Source: Xinfangfangia pollutisoli (GTDB taxonomy: Bacteria; Pseudomonadota; Alphaproteobacteria; Rhodobacterales; Rhodobacteraceae). From it: a DNA stretch of 54,947 nucleotides. The stretch spans positions 1 to 54,947 of the forward strand of contig NZ_JAICBZ010000015.1 in the NCBI RefSeq assembly GCF_020179405.1, read 5' to 3'. Under the pieces are notes generated by a model, which was not told the DNA's origin, ran no database searches, and saw only the letters and a list, made by a program, of their open reading frames with translations. Positions 16,620-25,330 of this stretch are shown here, in pieces. The position numbers and the translations under genes are program-made. Position 1 is the first letter of the stretch, and each line of letters starts with the position of its first letter.

Positions 16620-17624
16620 TCAGGCCTCTTTGCGGGCGGCATCCAGACGGAGACTTCCAAAGGGGGTGGAAAGCAGTTGCGATGTCGCCTGCACCAGCCC
16701 GGCACCGGCCATGGCTTCGGCGATCTCGCCCTCGGCGAAGGACACATCGCCCTGCCGCAGCGCCGGCATCAGCCGGCCCAGCACATGTTCGGGCGGGGCG
16801 CAGCGCTGATCGGTCAGGTCTTCGTGGAAACTGACCAGAACCCCGCCCGGCGCCAGCCGATCCGCCAGCCGCGCGACCAGATCGGGCAGGCCGCGGTCGT
16901 GGAAATACAGCGCCATCGAACACCAGATGATGTCAAAGGGGCCCTCGGGCAGGGCCTGGGTGTAATCGCCCGACAGAACGGTCACCGGCAGATCGGCGGC
17001 TTCGGCGCGGATCCGCCGGGCCACCGGCGGCAGGTCGAACAGCGTGATCTGCAGATCGGGGCGACAGTCCAGCAGCCGCGCCGCCAGGGCCGAAGACCCG
17101 GGGCCGATCTCCAGCAGGGTTCGGGCGCGGGGCCATTCCGGCAGGCCGGTCAGGCAGGGCGCCGTCGCCTCGGCGGCGACCGCCCGGTGGAAGGCGGCCA
17201 GCGAGCGGTGATGGGCATCCCAATGCGCCGCATCGAACAGCCGCGCGCCCGGGGCGACACCGGCGCCCGCGATCAGCGCGCCCAACTGGTCAAGGCCCGC
17301 GTGCCGGGTGCGTGCCATCATGCGCAAGGTCTCAACCATATTGCGCGGGCTGGCGGCCGCGACGAAGGGCAGGATGCCGGGCGCGGTGCGAAAGCCCGCA
17401 TCGCACCGCTCCATGAAGCCCGCCGCGACCAGCGCGCGCAGCGCAAGCGTCAGCGGGCCGACCGGCAGATCCATCCGCTGGCCCAGAAGATCGGGCGGCT
17501 GGGGCGTTTCGCACAGGTCGAACACCCCGCTTTCCAGCGCCCAGTCCAGCAGCGCATGGCGGATCGGGCCTTCCAGCGTCTGCAAAAGCAAACCCGCGCC
17601 CGACAGGGGGGCCGGGGCTACCAC
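16620..17624 (-). CDS. SAM-dependent O-methyltransferase (Methyltransf_2-like)
   Basis: A 334-residue enzyme. The N-terminal dimerisation/winged-helix-like domain (about 1-110) has a DLLGQRMDLPVGPLTLALRALVAAGF pattern split over helices. The SAM domain carries LLEIGPGSSALAARLL, followed by LQITLFDLPPV with the acidic residue and DLP typical of hydroxyindole/caffeate-type O-methyltransferases. The start at GTG 17624 overlaps the receptor gene by seven bases; earlier starts lie inside it. Placed between receptor and binding protein, it may modify the imported ligand or make a chelator; its substrate is unknown. Confidence 0.75.
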   Translation of the reverse strand: MVAPAPLSGAGLLLQTLEGPIRHALLDWALESGVFDLCETPQPPDLLGQRMDLPVGPLTLALRALVAAGFMERCDAGFRTAPGILPFVAAASPRNMVETLRMMARTRHAGLDQLGALIAGAGVAPGARLFDAAHWDAHHRSLAAFHRAVAAEATAPCLTGLPEWPRARTLLEIGPGSSALAARLLDCRPDLQITLFDLPPVARRIRAEAADLPVTVLSGDYTQALPEGPFDIIWCSMALYFHDRGLPDLVARLADRLAPGGVLVSFHEDLTDQRCAPPEHVLGRLMPALRQGDVSFAEGEIAEAMAGAGLVQATSQLLSTPFGSLRLDAARKEA

Positions 17625-19714
17625 GTCATCTTCCAGTTCAGGCCGATCGTGCGCGGGCTGCCATCTTCCACCACCACACCGCGGATCGTGGCGGCGGCGG
17701 CGCTGTAATAGTCTTCGTCTAGCAGGTTCTTCGCCCAAAGCGTCACCTCGCCCGCCCCGACTGTGCGCGAGAGCTCGGCATCCAGCGTCATGAAGCCCTT
17801 TTGCCGCACGGTATTGCCGGGATCGAACCAGAACCCGCCCGACCCCTGCAAGCCGACCCGGCCGCGCCAGACCGGACCGTCATGCGACAGGGCAAGGCCC
17901 CAGCTGGTGTCCGGCGCCATCGGCAGCGCATTGCCCGACCAGTCGACCGCAACCAGGGACCCGCTGGTCAGATCCATCGCCGAAGTGCGGAACGAGGTTG
18001 CCCTTGCGCGCTGCCATCCGGCATTGGCCGCGATCTGCCAGCCGCCGCCCAGGGGGGCGGTCAGTTCCGCCTCGATCCCATAGCTTTTCGCGCGGCCCGC
18101 GTTCGAGATGTATTGCGCGGCGCCAGGGATGGTTTCGGTGATCTGCTTGTCCTTCACCGTGGTATGGAATGCGGCAAGGTTCAGCGTGGCGCCCCCGGCG
18201 AAGGCGTGCTTCACCCCGATCTCGGCATTCCAGCTGGTTTCGGCGGCATAGGTCAGGCTGTCGGCGCTGTTGGCGAAGCCGTAATTGTAGCCCGCCGGCA
18301 TATAGCCGCGCGCATAGCTGCCATGAAGCGTGGTGGCGTCGGACAGGTCATAGGCCAGCGTCAGTTTCGGCAGCACCGTGGTCGATCTGTCGCTGCCCTC
18401 GTAGCGCAGGCTTGCCAGGGGCGAGGCGAAGCTTTGCCAGGCCTCAGATGCGATATGGTCGACCCGCAGCCCGGCGCCCAGCCGGAACCGGTCGCTTGGC
18501 GCATATTCGGCAAAGCCATAGATCGCCGCGCCGGTCTGGTCGATCTCGGTATGGCGGTCGGTCGACAGGGCGCCCAGGTTGAAATCGGCATCGGTGCTTT
18601 GCCGGAAGACATTGACGCCCAGCACCCATTTCAGCGGCCCTTCCGTGGTCGAGGTCAGGCGGATCTCTTGCGACAGGCTGCGGTCGCGCAGATCCAGCCC
18701 GGTGACGCCAAGGGGCAGGGGCGAGCCGTCGAAATCCAGCACGAAATCGCGGGCGAACGTGGCAAGGCCGGTGATCGCGGTCAGGTCGAAGCCGTCGAAG
18801 CTGGTGCCGTATTCCAGCGCGGTGACCGTGCTGCGCCGCCGTTCCCAGGACGGGTCGGAATAGACGCTTTCATAGCGCCCGGTGGCCAGCGGACCCGAGA
18901 TGTAGCGGAACTGTTCCTTGTTGAACTTCTGGTCCTCGGCCAGCGTGGTCAGGCGCAGGGAACCGCCCTCCTGCAGATCCCATTCCGCCGCCGCAAAGCC
19001 GGTCATGCGGCGGGATTTGCCGCCATCTTCTGCGCCGGTCACCGGGTTTGCGATCACGCCCGGATCGCGGGCGAATTCCAGCCCGAAGGCAAGGGCGGGG
19101 CCGCGATCCGCCTGACCCGACCACAGGATCGACCCGTTTCCGCCCAGCGGCGCCGCCCCGGCATCCGATCCCGACAGGCCCAGGTTGATCTCGCCCCCCG
19201 TTCGGCTGCCGGGCCGGATCGTGTCGAAGGCCAGAAGCCCGGCTTCCGAATTGCGCCCGAAGGTGGTGCCCTGCGGCCCCTTCAGCAGCGTCACGGTTTC
19301 GGCTCCGAAGAAATGCGGCAATTGGATCGTGCCCATCGGCAGCGCGACGCCGTTCACCAGATAGCCGACCGGATCGGACAGCGCATTGTCGAAGGCCGAC
19401 ATGCCGCGCACCACCAGCCGCTCTTGCGAATTCGCGCGCTGGAAGACGGTATTGGCCGAACGCCCGGCCAGAATGCCCAGATCGGCCGCGACGGGCCGCG
19501 CCAGATCGCCTGCCTCCAGCACCGTCGCGGTGGCTGCGGATTTCCGGGCCAGTTCTTCCCATAAATTGCTGAACAGCGTGATCTGGCCCAGATGCAGCGG
19601 CGCCTCGTCTTGGGCGAGGGCCAGGCCAGGGGGCAGGCCGGTGGCCAGGGCGGTGGACAGGCTGCACAGCGCGATGCGGCGCAGGACCCGTTGGGGGGAA
19701 GAGGTTCGGAACAT
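17618..19714 (-). CDS. TonB-dependent outer-membrane receptor
   Basis: A 698-residue receptor with signal peptide (about 1-35, ALAQDE). The plug domain has QERLVVRGMSAFDNAL and VTLLKGPQGTTFGRN, and the barrel ends in the aromatic C-terminal NWKMTW expected for outer-membrane insertion. Late motifs (YARGYMPAGYN, AETSWNAEIGVKH) resemble siderophore-type receptors such as FyuA relatives. No clear TonB box was found. AAGGAGG lies six bases before the ATG. It begins the operon with methyltransferase and ABC genes and is preceded by a motif shared with the araC promoter. Confidence 0.9.
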   Translation of the reverse strand: MFRTSSPQRVLRRIALCSLSTALATGLPPGLALAQDEAPLHLGQITLFSNLWEELARKSAATATVLEAGDLARPVAADLGILAGRSANTVFQRANSQERLVVRGMSAFDNALSDPVGYLVNGVALPMGTIQLPHFFGAETVTLLKGPQGTTFGRNSEAGLLAFDTIRPGSRTGGEINLGLSGSDAGAAPLGGNGSILWSGQADRGPALAFGLEFARDPGVIANPVTGAEDGGKSRRMTGFAAAEWDLQEGGSLRLTTLAEDQKFNKEQFRYISGPLATGRYESVYSDPSWERRRSTVTALEYGTSFDGFDLTAITGLATFARDFVLDFDGSPLPLGVTGLDLRDRSLSQEIRLTSTTEGPLKWVLGVNVFRQSTDADFNLGALSTDRHTEIDQTGAAIYGFAEYAPSDRFRLGAGLRVDHIASEAWQSFASPLASLRYEGSDRSTTVLPKLTLAYDLSDATTLHGSYARGYMPAGYNYGFANSADSLTYAAETSWNAEIGVKHAFAGGATLNLAAFHTTVKDKQITETIPGAAQYISNAGRAKSYGIEAELTAPLGGGWQIAANAGWQRARATSFRTSAMDLTSGSLVAVDWSGNALPMAPDTSWGLALSHDGPVWRGRVGLQGSGGFWFDPGNTVRQKGFMTLDAELSRTVGAGEVTLWAKNLLDEDYYSAAAATIRGVVVEDGSPRTIGLNWKMTW

Positions 19715-19764
19715 GGCAGGCCTCCTTTTCAGGGGCTGGTGCCATGGCGGGCGGCGGGATTCTT

Positions 19765-19782
19765 GTAACTGACGAAAATACT
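19765..19782 (-). promoter_or_regulatory. Candidate AraC-family box upstream of the TonB receptor
   Basis: The plus-strand sequence GTAACTGACGAAAATACT matches the araC promoter (20783-20800) at TAACTGA-N4-AATA-N-T. It lies 51 bp before the receptor ATG, in the gap after araC. Confidence 0.5.
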
Positions 19783-19803
19783 CTTGAATTTGCCGAAGCC
19801 GGG

Positions 19804-20724
19804 TCAGGTTTTTTCCCTTGCCTGCCGCCGCCAGTCGGTTGCCGTCATGCCGTGGCGCCGGCGGAAGGCGTTCGACAGGTGGCTTGCATCGGAAAAGCCG
19901 CAATCCGCGGCAATTTCGGTGAAGCTGCGCTCGGTGTGGCGGATCAGCCCTTCGGCCGCTGTCAGCCGCAGCTGGCGCAGATGTTCGAACACCGTCATGC
20001 CGGTCGCCGCGCGATAGATCTGGTTCAGCGTGACATGGCTCATCCCGGCTTCCTGCGCGATCTCGGACATGGTGACCGGCTGGGCCAGCCGCTCGGACAG
20101 AAAGGCCTGCAGGCGGGCGATCAGCAGATCATGATCGCCGCCCGGCTGGCCGTTGGCCGGCGCGGCGGCGATCTCTTCCAGCGCATGGCCGATCAGCGCC
20201 AGGCACTGGCCTTCCTTGCGCAACAGCGCCGCCGGATCGCTGCGCCCGTCCAGCAAGGTTTGCAGCGTCGCCGTTCCGGGCACGGGCAGGCGCAGACGGC
20301 GGAAGGGGGCCGAGGGCGGCAGCAAAGGCGCCAGCATCGCCGCCAGGGCCGGGGAAAGCCCCGAAACCGACAGTGCGATGACAAGGTTCGAGCAGCCCTC
20401 GCCCTTCTCGACGATCCGCTGCAGCCGCCTGCCGCCCGACCGGATGATCCAGCCCTCGCCGCCGGTCATCGCATGCGCCTTTCCCTGCGGGTCGATCAGC
20501 AGCATGCGGCCCGACAGGTTGAAGGCCAGGATCAGCTGATCCTCGGGGCGGCGGATGTCGTCATCATGGCGGATCGCGGCCGAGAAATGGCTGTGGGCCA
20601 GCACCAGCCCCGGATTGATCCGCATCACATCGACATGCGTGCTGCGGTTCAGCCCCGGCAGGGTGACCGAGGTCGGGCTGCCCGTCTCGTGCGGGGTGAA
20701 GCGATGCGGTTCGATCAGGTTCAT
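19804..20724 (-). CDS. AraC-family regulator (PchR-like layout)
   Basis: A 306-residue regulator with an N-terminal ligand domain and a C-terminal double HTH (about 200-300). The first HTH is SEIAQEAGMSHVTLNQIY, the second FTEIAADCGFSDASHLSNAF. The overall shape matches regulators of siderophore receptors such as PchR. It lies directly upstream of the TonB receptor on the same strand, so it probably activates that operon when the ligand is present and controls itself (shared motif). Its own promoter region is AT-rich, with a -35-like TTGACT on the minus strand near 20797-20802. Confidence 0.85.
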   Translation of the reverse strand: MNLIEPHRFTPHETGSPTSVTLPGLNRSTHVDVMRINPGLVLAHSHFSAAIRHDDDIRRPEDQLILAFNLSGRMLLIDPQGKAHAMTGGEGWIIRSGGRRLQRIVEKGEGCSNLVIALSVSGLSPALAAMLAPLLPPSAPFRRLRLPVPGTATLQTLLDGRSDPAALLRKEGQCLALIGHALEEIAAAPANGQPGGDHDLLIARLQAFLSERLAQPVTMSEIAQEAGMSHVTLNQIYRAATGMTVFEHLRQLRLTAAEGLIRHTERSFTEIAADCGFSDASHLSNAFRRRHGMTATDWRRQAREKT

Positions 20725-20782
20725 TTCTGCCCCGCGGCGGGTTTGGACGGGGGCGGCCCGCGCTGCCGGATGGGACAGAATA

Positions 20783-20800
20783 ATAACTGATTGGAATAGT
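20783..20800 (-). promoter_or_regulatory. Candidate AraC-family box in the araC promoter
   Basis: ATAACTGATTGGAATAGT shares 12 identical positions in the same spacing with the site at 19765-19782. It overlaps the presumed -35/-10 region of araC, suggesting self-control. Confidence 0.5.
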
Positions 20801-20907
20801 CAAGAATACGCCGCCCGGCCCGGGTCCGGTGTTCCGGGTTCCGGGTTCCGGGTCGCGCGGCGCGAGCGGCAGCGCGCCCGGTGCTGACCGGGCGCGCCCA
20901 AATCTGC

Positions 20908-22353
20908 TCAGCTGCCGAAGCGCACGCAGATGTTCTTGATCTGCTGATAGGTGGCAATCGCCTCCAGCCCCTTCTCGCGGCCAAAGCCCGACAGCTTGTA
21001 GCCGCCGAAGGGGAACTCGACATCCAGCCCGATCCCGAAGGCATTCACCCAGACCTGACCCACGCGCAGATCCTGCGCCAGTCGCATGGCATGGTCGATC
21101 GAGCCGGTATGAATCCCCGCCACCAGGCCGAAATCGGAATCATTGGCCATCGCGATCGCCTCGTCCGGCGTGTCGAAGGGAATGACGCTGAGGATCGGGC
21201 CAAAGATCTCCTCACGCGCGATCCGGGCCTGATTGGTCACGCCCACCACCAGCGCCGGGCGCACATAGGCGCCGTTCTGCAAGGCCGGATCCTGAGGCAG
21301 CTCGGCGCCCATCAGCAGCTCGCCCTCGCTTTGCGCCAGGTCGTAGAACCGTTCGACATCGGCCTTGTGACCGGCATTGATCACCGGCCCCATGTCGGGA
21401 TCCTGGGTCGCCTGGCCCAGGCGCAGGCCCTTGATATGGTCATGCAGCCGCGCGACCACCGCGTCATGGGCGCGGCGTTCGACCAAAAGCCGCGTGCCCG
21501 CATTGCAGACCTGCCCGGCATGGGTCAGGAACCCGCCGGCAATGATCGGCAGCGCCTTGTCCATATCCGCATCGGCAAACAGGATCTGCGGCGACTTGCC
21601 GCCCAGTTCCATGCTGCAGGGAATGGCATGCGTCGCCGCCGCCTGCAGCACCCGCGTGCCGGTCGGGACCGAGCCGGTGAAGGTGATCTGGTCGACGCCC
21701 CGGTGCCGGGCCAGCGCATCGCCGATCACCGAGCCGCGGCCGTTTACCAGGTTCACCTGGCCGTCGGGCAGGCCGGCCTCGCGGCAGATCTTCACGAATT
21801 CATAGGCGCTCATCGGCGTGTCGCTGGCGGGCTTGATCACCACCGCGCAGCCCGCGGTCAGGGCGGGCGCCACGCCGCGCGCGATCAGCTGGAACGGATA
21901 GTTCCACGGAATGATCTGCAGCGAGACGCCGATCGCATCGCGCACCGTCCAGTCCATGATGCCGCGGCCCAGCGGGATCGAGCTGCCATGCTGCTTGTCG
22001 GCCACGCCGGCGTAATACTCGAAGAACCGCGCCGAACAGTCGACTTCCCAATAGGCATCGCGCAGGGGCTTGCCGCTGTCGCGGCTTTCCAGCCGGGCGA
22101 TGTCATCGCGCCGTTCCAGCATCAATTCCCCGATCCGGCGCAGGATGCGGGCCCGTTCGAAGGGGCGCATGCGCAGCCAGGGGCCCGCGTCAAAGGCCTG
22201 GCGCGCCGCCGAGACGGCCAGATCGACCTCGGTCAGCCCGGCCCGCGCATAGCTGCCGATCGCGCTTCCGGTCGAGGGATCAAAGGATTCGGCGGCGCCG
22301 TCCGAGGCCTCTGCGATCTCTTTGCCGCCGATGACCAGTGGAATGTGTTGCAT
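20908..22353 (-). CDS. NAD(P)-dependent aldehyde dehydrogenase
   Basis: A 481-residue ALDH with complete motifs: PWNYPFQLIARGV, the cofactor loop ITFTGSVPTGT, the catalytic Glu in MELGGKSPQILF, the catalytic Cys in GQVCNAG, and EEIFGPILSV. It is nearest the broad betaine/gamma-aminobutyraldehyde/aryl-aldehyde group; the substrate cannot be read from sequence. AGGAGA lies eight bases before the ATG. It is divergent from the SDR operon and shares its two-palindrome control region, so it belongs to the same response. Confidence 0.88.
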   Translation of the reverse strand: MQHIPLVIGGKEIAEASDGAAESFDPSTGSAIGSYARAGLTEVDLAVSAARQAFDAGPWLRMRPFERARILRRIGELMLERRDDIARLESRDSGKPLRDAYWEVDCSARFFEYYAGVADKQHGSSIPLGRGIMDWTVRDAIGVSLQIIPWNYPFQLIARGVAPALTAGCAVVIKPASDTPMSAYEFVKICREAGLPDGQVNLVNGRGSVIGDALARHRGVDQITFTGSVPTGTRVLQAAATHAIPCSMELGGKSPQILFADADMDKALPIIAGGFLTHAGQVCNAGTRLLVERRAHDAVVARLHDHIKGLRLGQATQDPDMGPVINAGHKADVERFYDLAQSEGELLMGAELPQDPALQNGAYVRPALVVGVTNQARIAREEIFGPILSVIPFDTPDEAIAMANDSDFGLVAGIHTGSIDHAMRLAQDLRVGQVWVNAFGIGLDVEFPFGGYKLSGFGREKGLEAIATYQQIKNICVRFGS

Positions 22354-22382
22354 CTGGGTATCTCCTGTCGAACAGTGTCAAT

Positions 22383-22422
22383 GTGTATACAGTTACGCCG
22401 TACTTGTCGACAAGAATTGACT
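22383..22422. promoter_or_regulatory. Paired GntR/FCD-type operators between ALDH and SDR
   Basis: GTGTATACAG (22383-22392) and TTGTCGACAA (22404-22413) are palindromes with centres exactly 21 bp apart. The second adjoins a -35-like TTGACT at 22417-22422 facing the SDR operon. TTGTNNACAA-type sites are typical of FCD GntR proteins; one is encoded in this operon. Confidence 0.6.
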
Positions 22423-22469
22423 TTGTGTGTGAGATGTGGGTTAAGCTGCGGCAAGCTTAGGGAGACCAA

Positions 22470-23258
22470 ATGAAAACCGGACTGAATGGGAAGGCGGCCC
22501 TTGTCACCGCCGGCGCACGCGGGCTTGGCCGGGCTTCGGCCTTCGCGCTGGCGGAAGAGGGCGCAAGAATTGCCGTGGCCGGCCGCGATCTGCAGCGGAT
22601 GGCCGGGCTGGAAGCCGAATTGCGGGCCGCCGGCGCGGCCGATGTGCGCCTGGTGCGGATCGACCTGGCCGAGCGCGCCTCGATCGCGGCGGGGGTGGAA
22701 GAGGTGGTCCAGGCCTTTGGCGGGCTGGATGTCCTGGTCGCCAATACCGGCGGTCCCTCGTCGGGTCCGTTCATGGATTTCGACCGGGACGCCTGGCAAT
22801 CGGCGCTGGATGAAACCTTCCTGCCGCTGGTCGATCTGTGCCGGGCCGCGCTGCCCGCGCTTGCCCGCTCGGGCCGGGGCCGGATCATCTTTGTCACCAC
22901 GGTGGGCGTCAAAGTCGTGCAGCCGAACATGGTGCTGTCGGATTCGATCCGGCTTGCCACCGTCGGCATGGCGAAATCGCTGTCGATCGAATTCGCGGCC
23001 GAAGGCGTGACCGTCAACTGCCTGTGCCCCGGTCCCTTCGGCACCGACCGGATGGAATACCTCGTCACCTCCTCGATGCAGCGCGACGGGCTGGACCGCA
23101 AGGCGGCCGAGGCGCTGTGGCTGGGCGAGGTGCCCGTGGGCAAATTCGGCGATCCCCAGGATTTCGGCGCCATGGTCGCCTTCCTTGCCTCGGATCGCGG
23201 CTCTTTCATCACCGGCACGGCCATCGCGCTCGATGGCGGCAAGTCCCGCGCCTATTAA
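22470..23258 (+). CDS. Atypical short-chain dehydrogenase/reductase-like protein
   Basis: A 262-residue SDR fold with a VTAGARGLG nucleotide loop (Ala where the first Gly is usual), the NAG-like ANTGGP, and the C-terminal VNCLCPGPFGTDRM. The catalytic Tyr-x3-Lys is replaced by Ser157-x3-Arg161 (VLSDSIR), and the catalytic Ser by Thr. This matches the FabG-like subgroup known to depart from the SDR tetrad, so it is probably stable and functional, but with a different or no redox chemistry. GGGAG lies seven bases before the ATG. First gene of an operon with a ThDP enzyme, a cupin and GntR. Confidence 0.85.
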   Translation: MKTGLNGKAALVTAGARGLGRASAFALAEEGARIAVAGRDLQRMAGLEAELRAAGAADVRLVRIDLAERASIAAGVEEVVQAFGGLDVLVANTGGPSSGPFMDFDRDAWQSALDETFLPLVDLCRAALPALARSGRGRIIFVTTVGVKVVQPNMVLSDSIRLATVGMAKSLSIEFAAEGVTVNCLCPGPFGTDRMEYLVTSSMQRDGLDRKAAEALWLGEVPVGKFGDPQDFGAMVAFLASDRGSFITGTAIALDGGKSRAY

Positions 23259-23273
23259 GAACTGGATCGTCCC

Positions 23274-24923
23274 ATGCTTGACAATTTTCCCGCCGCCGAT
23301 GGTGGCACCGCCCTGGTCGCCTGGCTGAAATCCGCCGGGACGGAACATGTGTTTTCCGTCTCGGGCGGGCCGATCAACCCGGTCTATCGCGCCTGCGCCG
23401 AGTTGGGCGTTCAGCTTGTGCATTGCCGCCACGAGGCCGCCGCCTGCTATATGGCCGAGGCCCGCGCCCGGGTGAATGGCAAGCTGGGCGTGGCGATGGT
23501 GACCCTGGGGCCGGGCGTCACCAATGCGGCGACCCCGGCGATCGTGTCCAGTCTTGGCGGCACGCCGCTTCTGATCATCGGCGCGCAATCCAGCACGGCG
23601 GTCACCGATCGCGGCGCGGGCATGACCTTCGACGTGCTGCCCGCGATGCGCGCGGTCACGAAATGGGCCGGCCGTTGCACCGATCCGCGCCGCCTGCAGG
23701 AATATCTGGACATGGCCTGGCGCCATATCTGGGCCGGGCGCCCGGGGCCGGTCTTCCTGGAAGTGCCGACCGACATCCTGCATGCGCCGATCGAGGACCA
23801 TTACCGCAGCCAGCTGCCGCCGCCGCCGGCGAAACCCGGTCTGCCCGGCATCTGCGCCGGCGACCGGCAGGCGTTCGAGACGCTGCTGGCCGATGCCAGG
23901 CGCCCGATCCTGCTTCTGGGCGACGATGTATTCTTCAATCCCAGCGACCGGCTGGCCGAAGCGGTGGAGAAGCACCATCTGCCCTTCTTCACCCTGCGCC
24001 TTGCGCGCGGCGCGCTGGATGAACGCCACCCGCTTTGCGCGGGGCCCGGCTATGTGCCCTGCAATGCCGCGCTGAAGCGCGCGCTGGCGGAATCGGATCT
24101 GGTCATTCTGGTCGGCCACCATTTCGAATTCGATCTGGGTTTTGGCGCCGGGCTGGGCGAGGCGACCAAAGTGGTGCAGGTCGCCACCGATGCGGTTCTG
24201 CTGCATCGCAACCGCCGGGCCGACATCGCCTTCAACACCAGCGCCTTCCACTTCCTCTGGCTTCTGGCCGAGGCCGCGGCGGCGCCCTCTGACCGGGCCT
24301 GGGGCCAGGCGCTGGTTGCCGAATGGCAGGCCGAGCGGGCCGCCCAGGCCGGCGAGAACGGGCCCGAGGGGCTGCATCCGATCAATGCCATCGATGCCGT
24401 GACCGACGCCGCGCCCGAGGACACGATCTTTGTCACCTCGCATGGCAATGTGGATTTCTGGGCCGATGGGCGCATCCAGGTGAAGGCCCCGGGCCGCTAT
24501 CTGCGCGCCGGCCAGTCGGGCACGCTGGGCGCCGAGGTGCCCTATGGGCCGGGCGCGCGCTTTGCCGATGGCAAGGCGCCGGTCGTCGTGTTCGTGGGCG
24601 ATGGCGGCGTGGGCTTCCATGTGACCGAACTGGACACGGCCGAGCGCTACGACGCGCCGGTGATCATCGTCGTCCTGGATGACGAGATGTGGGCCGCGAT
24701 CTCTTTGCCGCAGGAAATGACCTATGGCACGACCTGGGAAATGAACCTGCCCCGCCGCGACTGGGCAGGGGTGGCGCGGGCGCTGGGCGGCAAGGGCTGG
24801 CTGGCGCGCAGCGAGACCGAAATCGCCGAGGCGCTGCGCGCGGCCATTGCCTCGGGCAAACCCGCGATCATCCAGGTGCCGGTCCGCAGCGTGATCAGCC
24901 CCTATATGAAATCCATTTCCTGA
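23274..24923 (+). CDS. ThDP-dependent enzyme (acetolactate synthase/benzoylformate decarboxylase superfamily)
   Basis: A 549-residue enzyme with the three-domain layout of the family. The activating Glu54 is in CRHEAAACYM, and the central domain has the usual Rossmann-like region. The ThDP/Mg motif begins FVGDGGVGF but closes with LDDEMW, where most members have NN; the Asn that binds Mg is therefore Asp. It probably decarboxylates or ligates a 2-oxo acid. Regulation with an ALDH suggests an aldehyde product (inference). It starts 15 bases after the SDR gene. Confidence 0.83.
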   Translation: MLDNFPAADGGTALVAWLKSAGTEHVFSVSGGPINPVYRACAELGVQLVHCRHEAAACYMAEARARVNGKLGVAMVTLGPGVTNAATPAIVSSLGGTPLLIIGAQSSTAVTDRGAGMTFDVLPAMRAVTKWAGRCTDPRRLQEYLDMAWRHIWAGRPGPVFLEVPTDILHAPIEDHYRSQLPPPPAKPGLPGICAGDRQAFETLLADARRPILLLGDDVFFNPSDRLAEAVEKHHLPFFTLRLARGALDERHPLCAGPGYVPCNAALKRALAESDLVILVGHHFEFDLGFGAGLGEATKVVQVATDAVLLHRNRRADIAFNTSAFHFLWLLAEAAAAPSDRAWGQALVAEWQAERAAQAGENGPEGLHPINAIDAVTDAAPEDTIFVTSHGNVDFWADGRIQVKAPGRYLRAGQSGTLGAEVPYGPGARFADGKAPVVVFVGDGGVGFHVTELDTAERYDAPVIIVVLDDEMWAAISLPQEMTYGTTWEMNLPRRDWAGVARALGGKGWLARSETEIAEALRAAIASGKPAIIQVPVRSVISPYMKSIS

Positions 24924-24937
24924 GCAGGGAGAAGACA

Positions 24938-25270
24938 ATGCAGATCTGGAAAGACGGCGCAGCCGAAGGCGTGGTGCCTCCGAACCATTTCGGGAATTTG
25001 CGGACCCTGGACGTGGTGCCGTTCAAGGGCCGGAATTTCGCGGTTCAACTGTCGCGCGCGCCCAAGGGCGGCGGGGGCGAGTTGCACAGCCATCCCGACT
25101 GGTCACAGGTGTTTTTCGTCATGAAAGGCGCGCTGACATTCGATACCGGCGCCGAGCGTTTCACCCTGACCGCCGGAGAAGCGGTGCTTTTCGAGCCCAA
25201 TGATCCACACTATACCATCAATGAGGCCGACGAAGAGTCCGTCAGCCTTGTGATCACGGTGCAACAATAG
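24938..25270 (+). CDS. Small cupin-domain protein
   Basis: A 110-residue single-cupin protein. Motif 1 is GGELHSHPDWSQVFFVMKG, with two His and Gln at the usual Glu position; motif 2 is GEAVLFEPNDPHYTIN, with the third His. It may be a small metal-dependent isomerase or dioxygenase, or a ligand sensor. AGGGAGAAG precedes ATG 24938; a longer in-frame start would lie inside the ThDP gene. A six-bp hairpin with a CGAA loop (25275-25290) separates it from gntR. Confidence 0.8.
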   Translation: MQIWKDGAAEGVVPPNHFGNLRTLDVVPFKGRNFAVQLSRAPKGGGGELHSHPDWSQVFFVMKGALTFDTGAERFTLTAGEAVLFEPNDPHYTINEADEESVSLVITVQQ

Positions 25271-25330
25271 TCGCCAGGCCCGAAGGCCTGCCCCGACAAG
25301 ATCAGAAACGCGTCAGTTCAGTGAGGCAAC

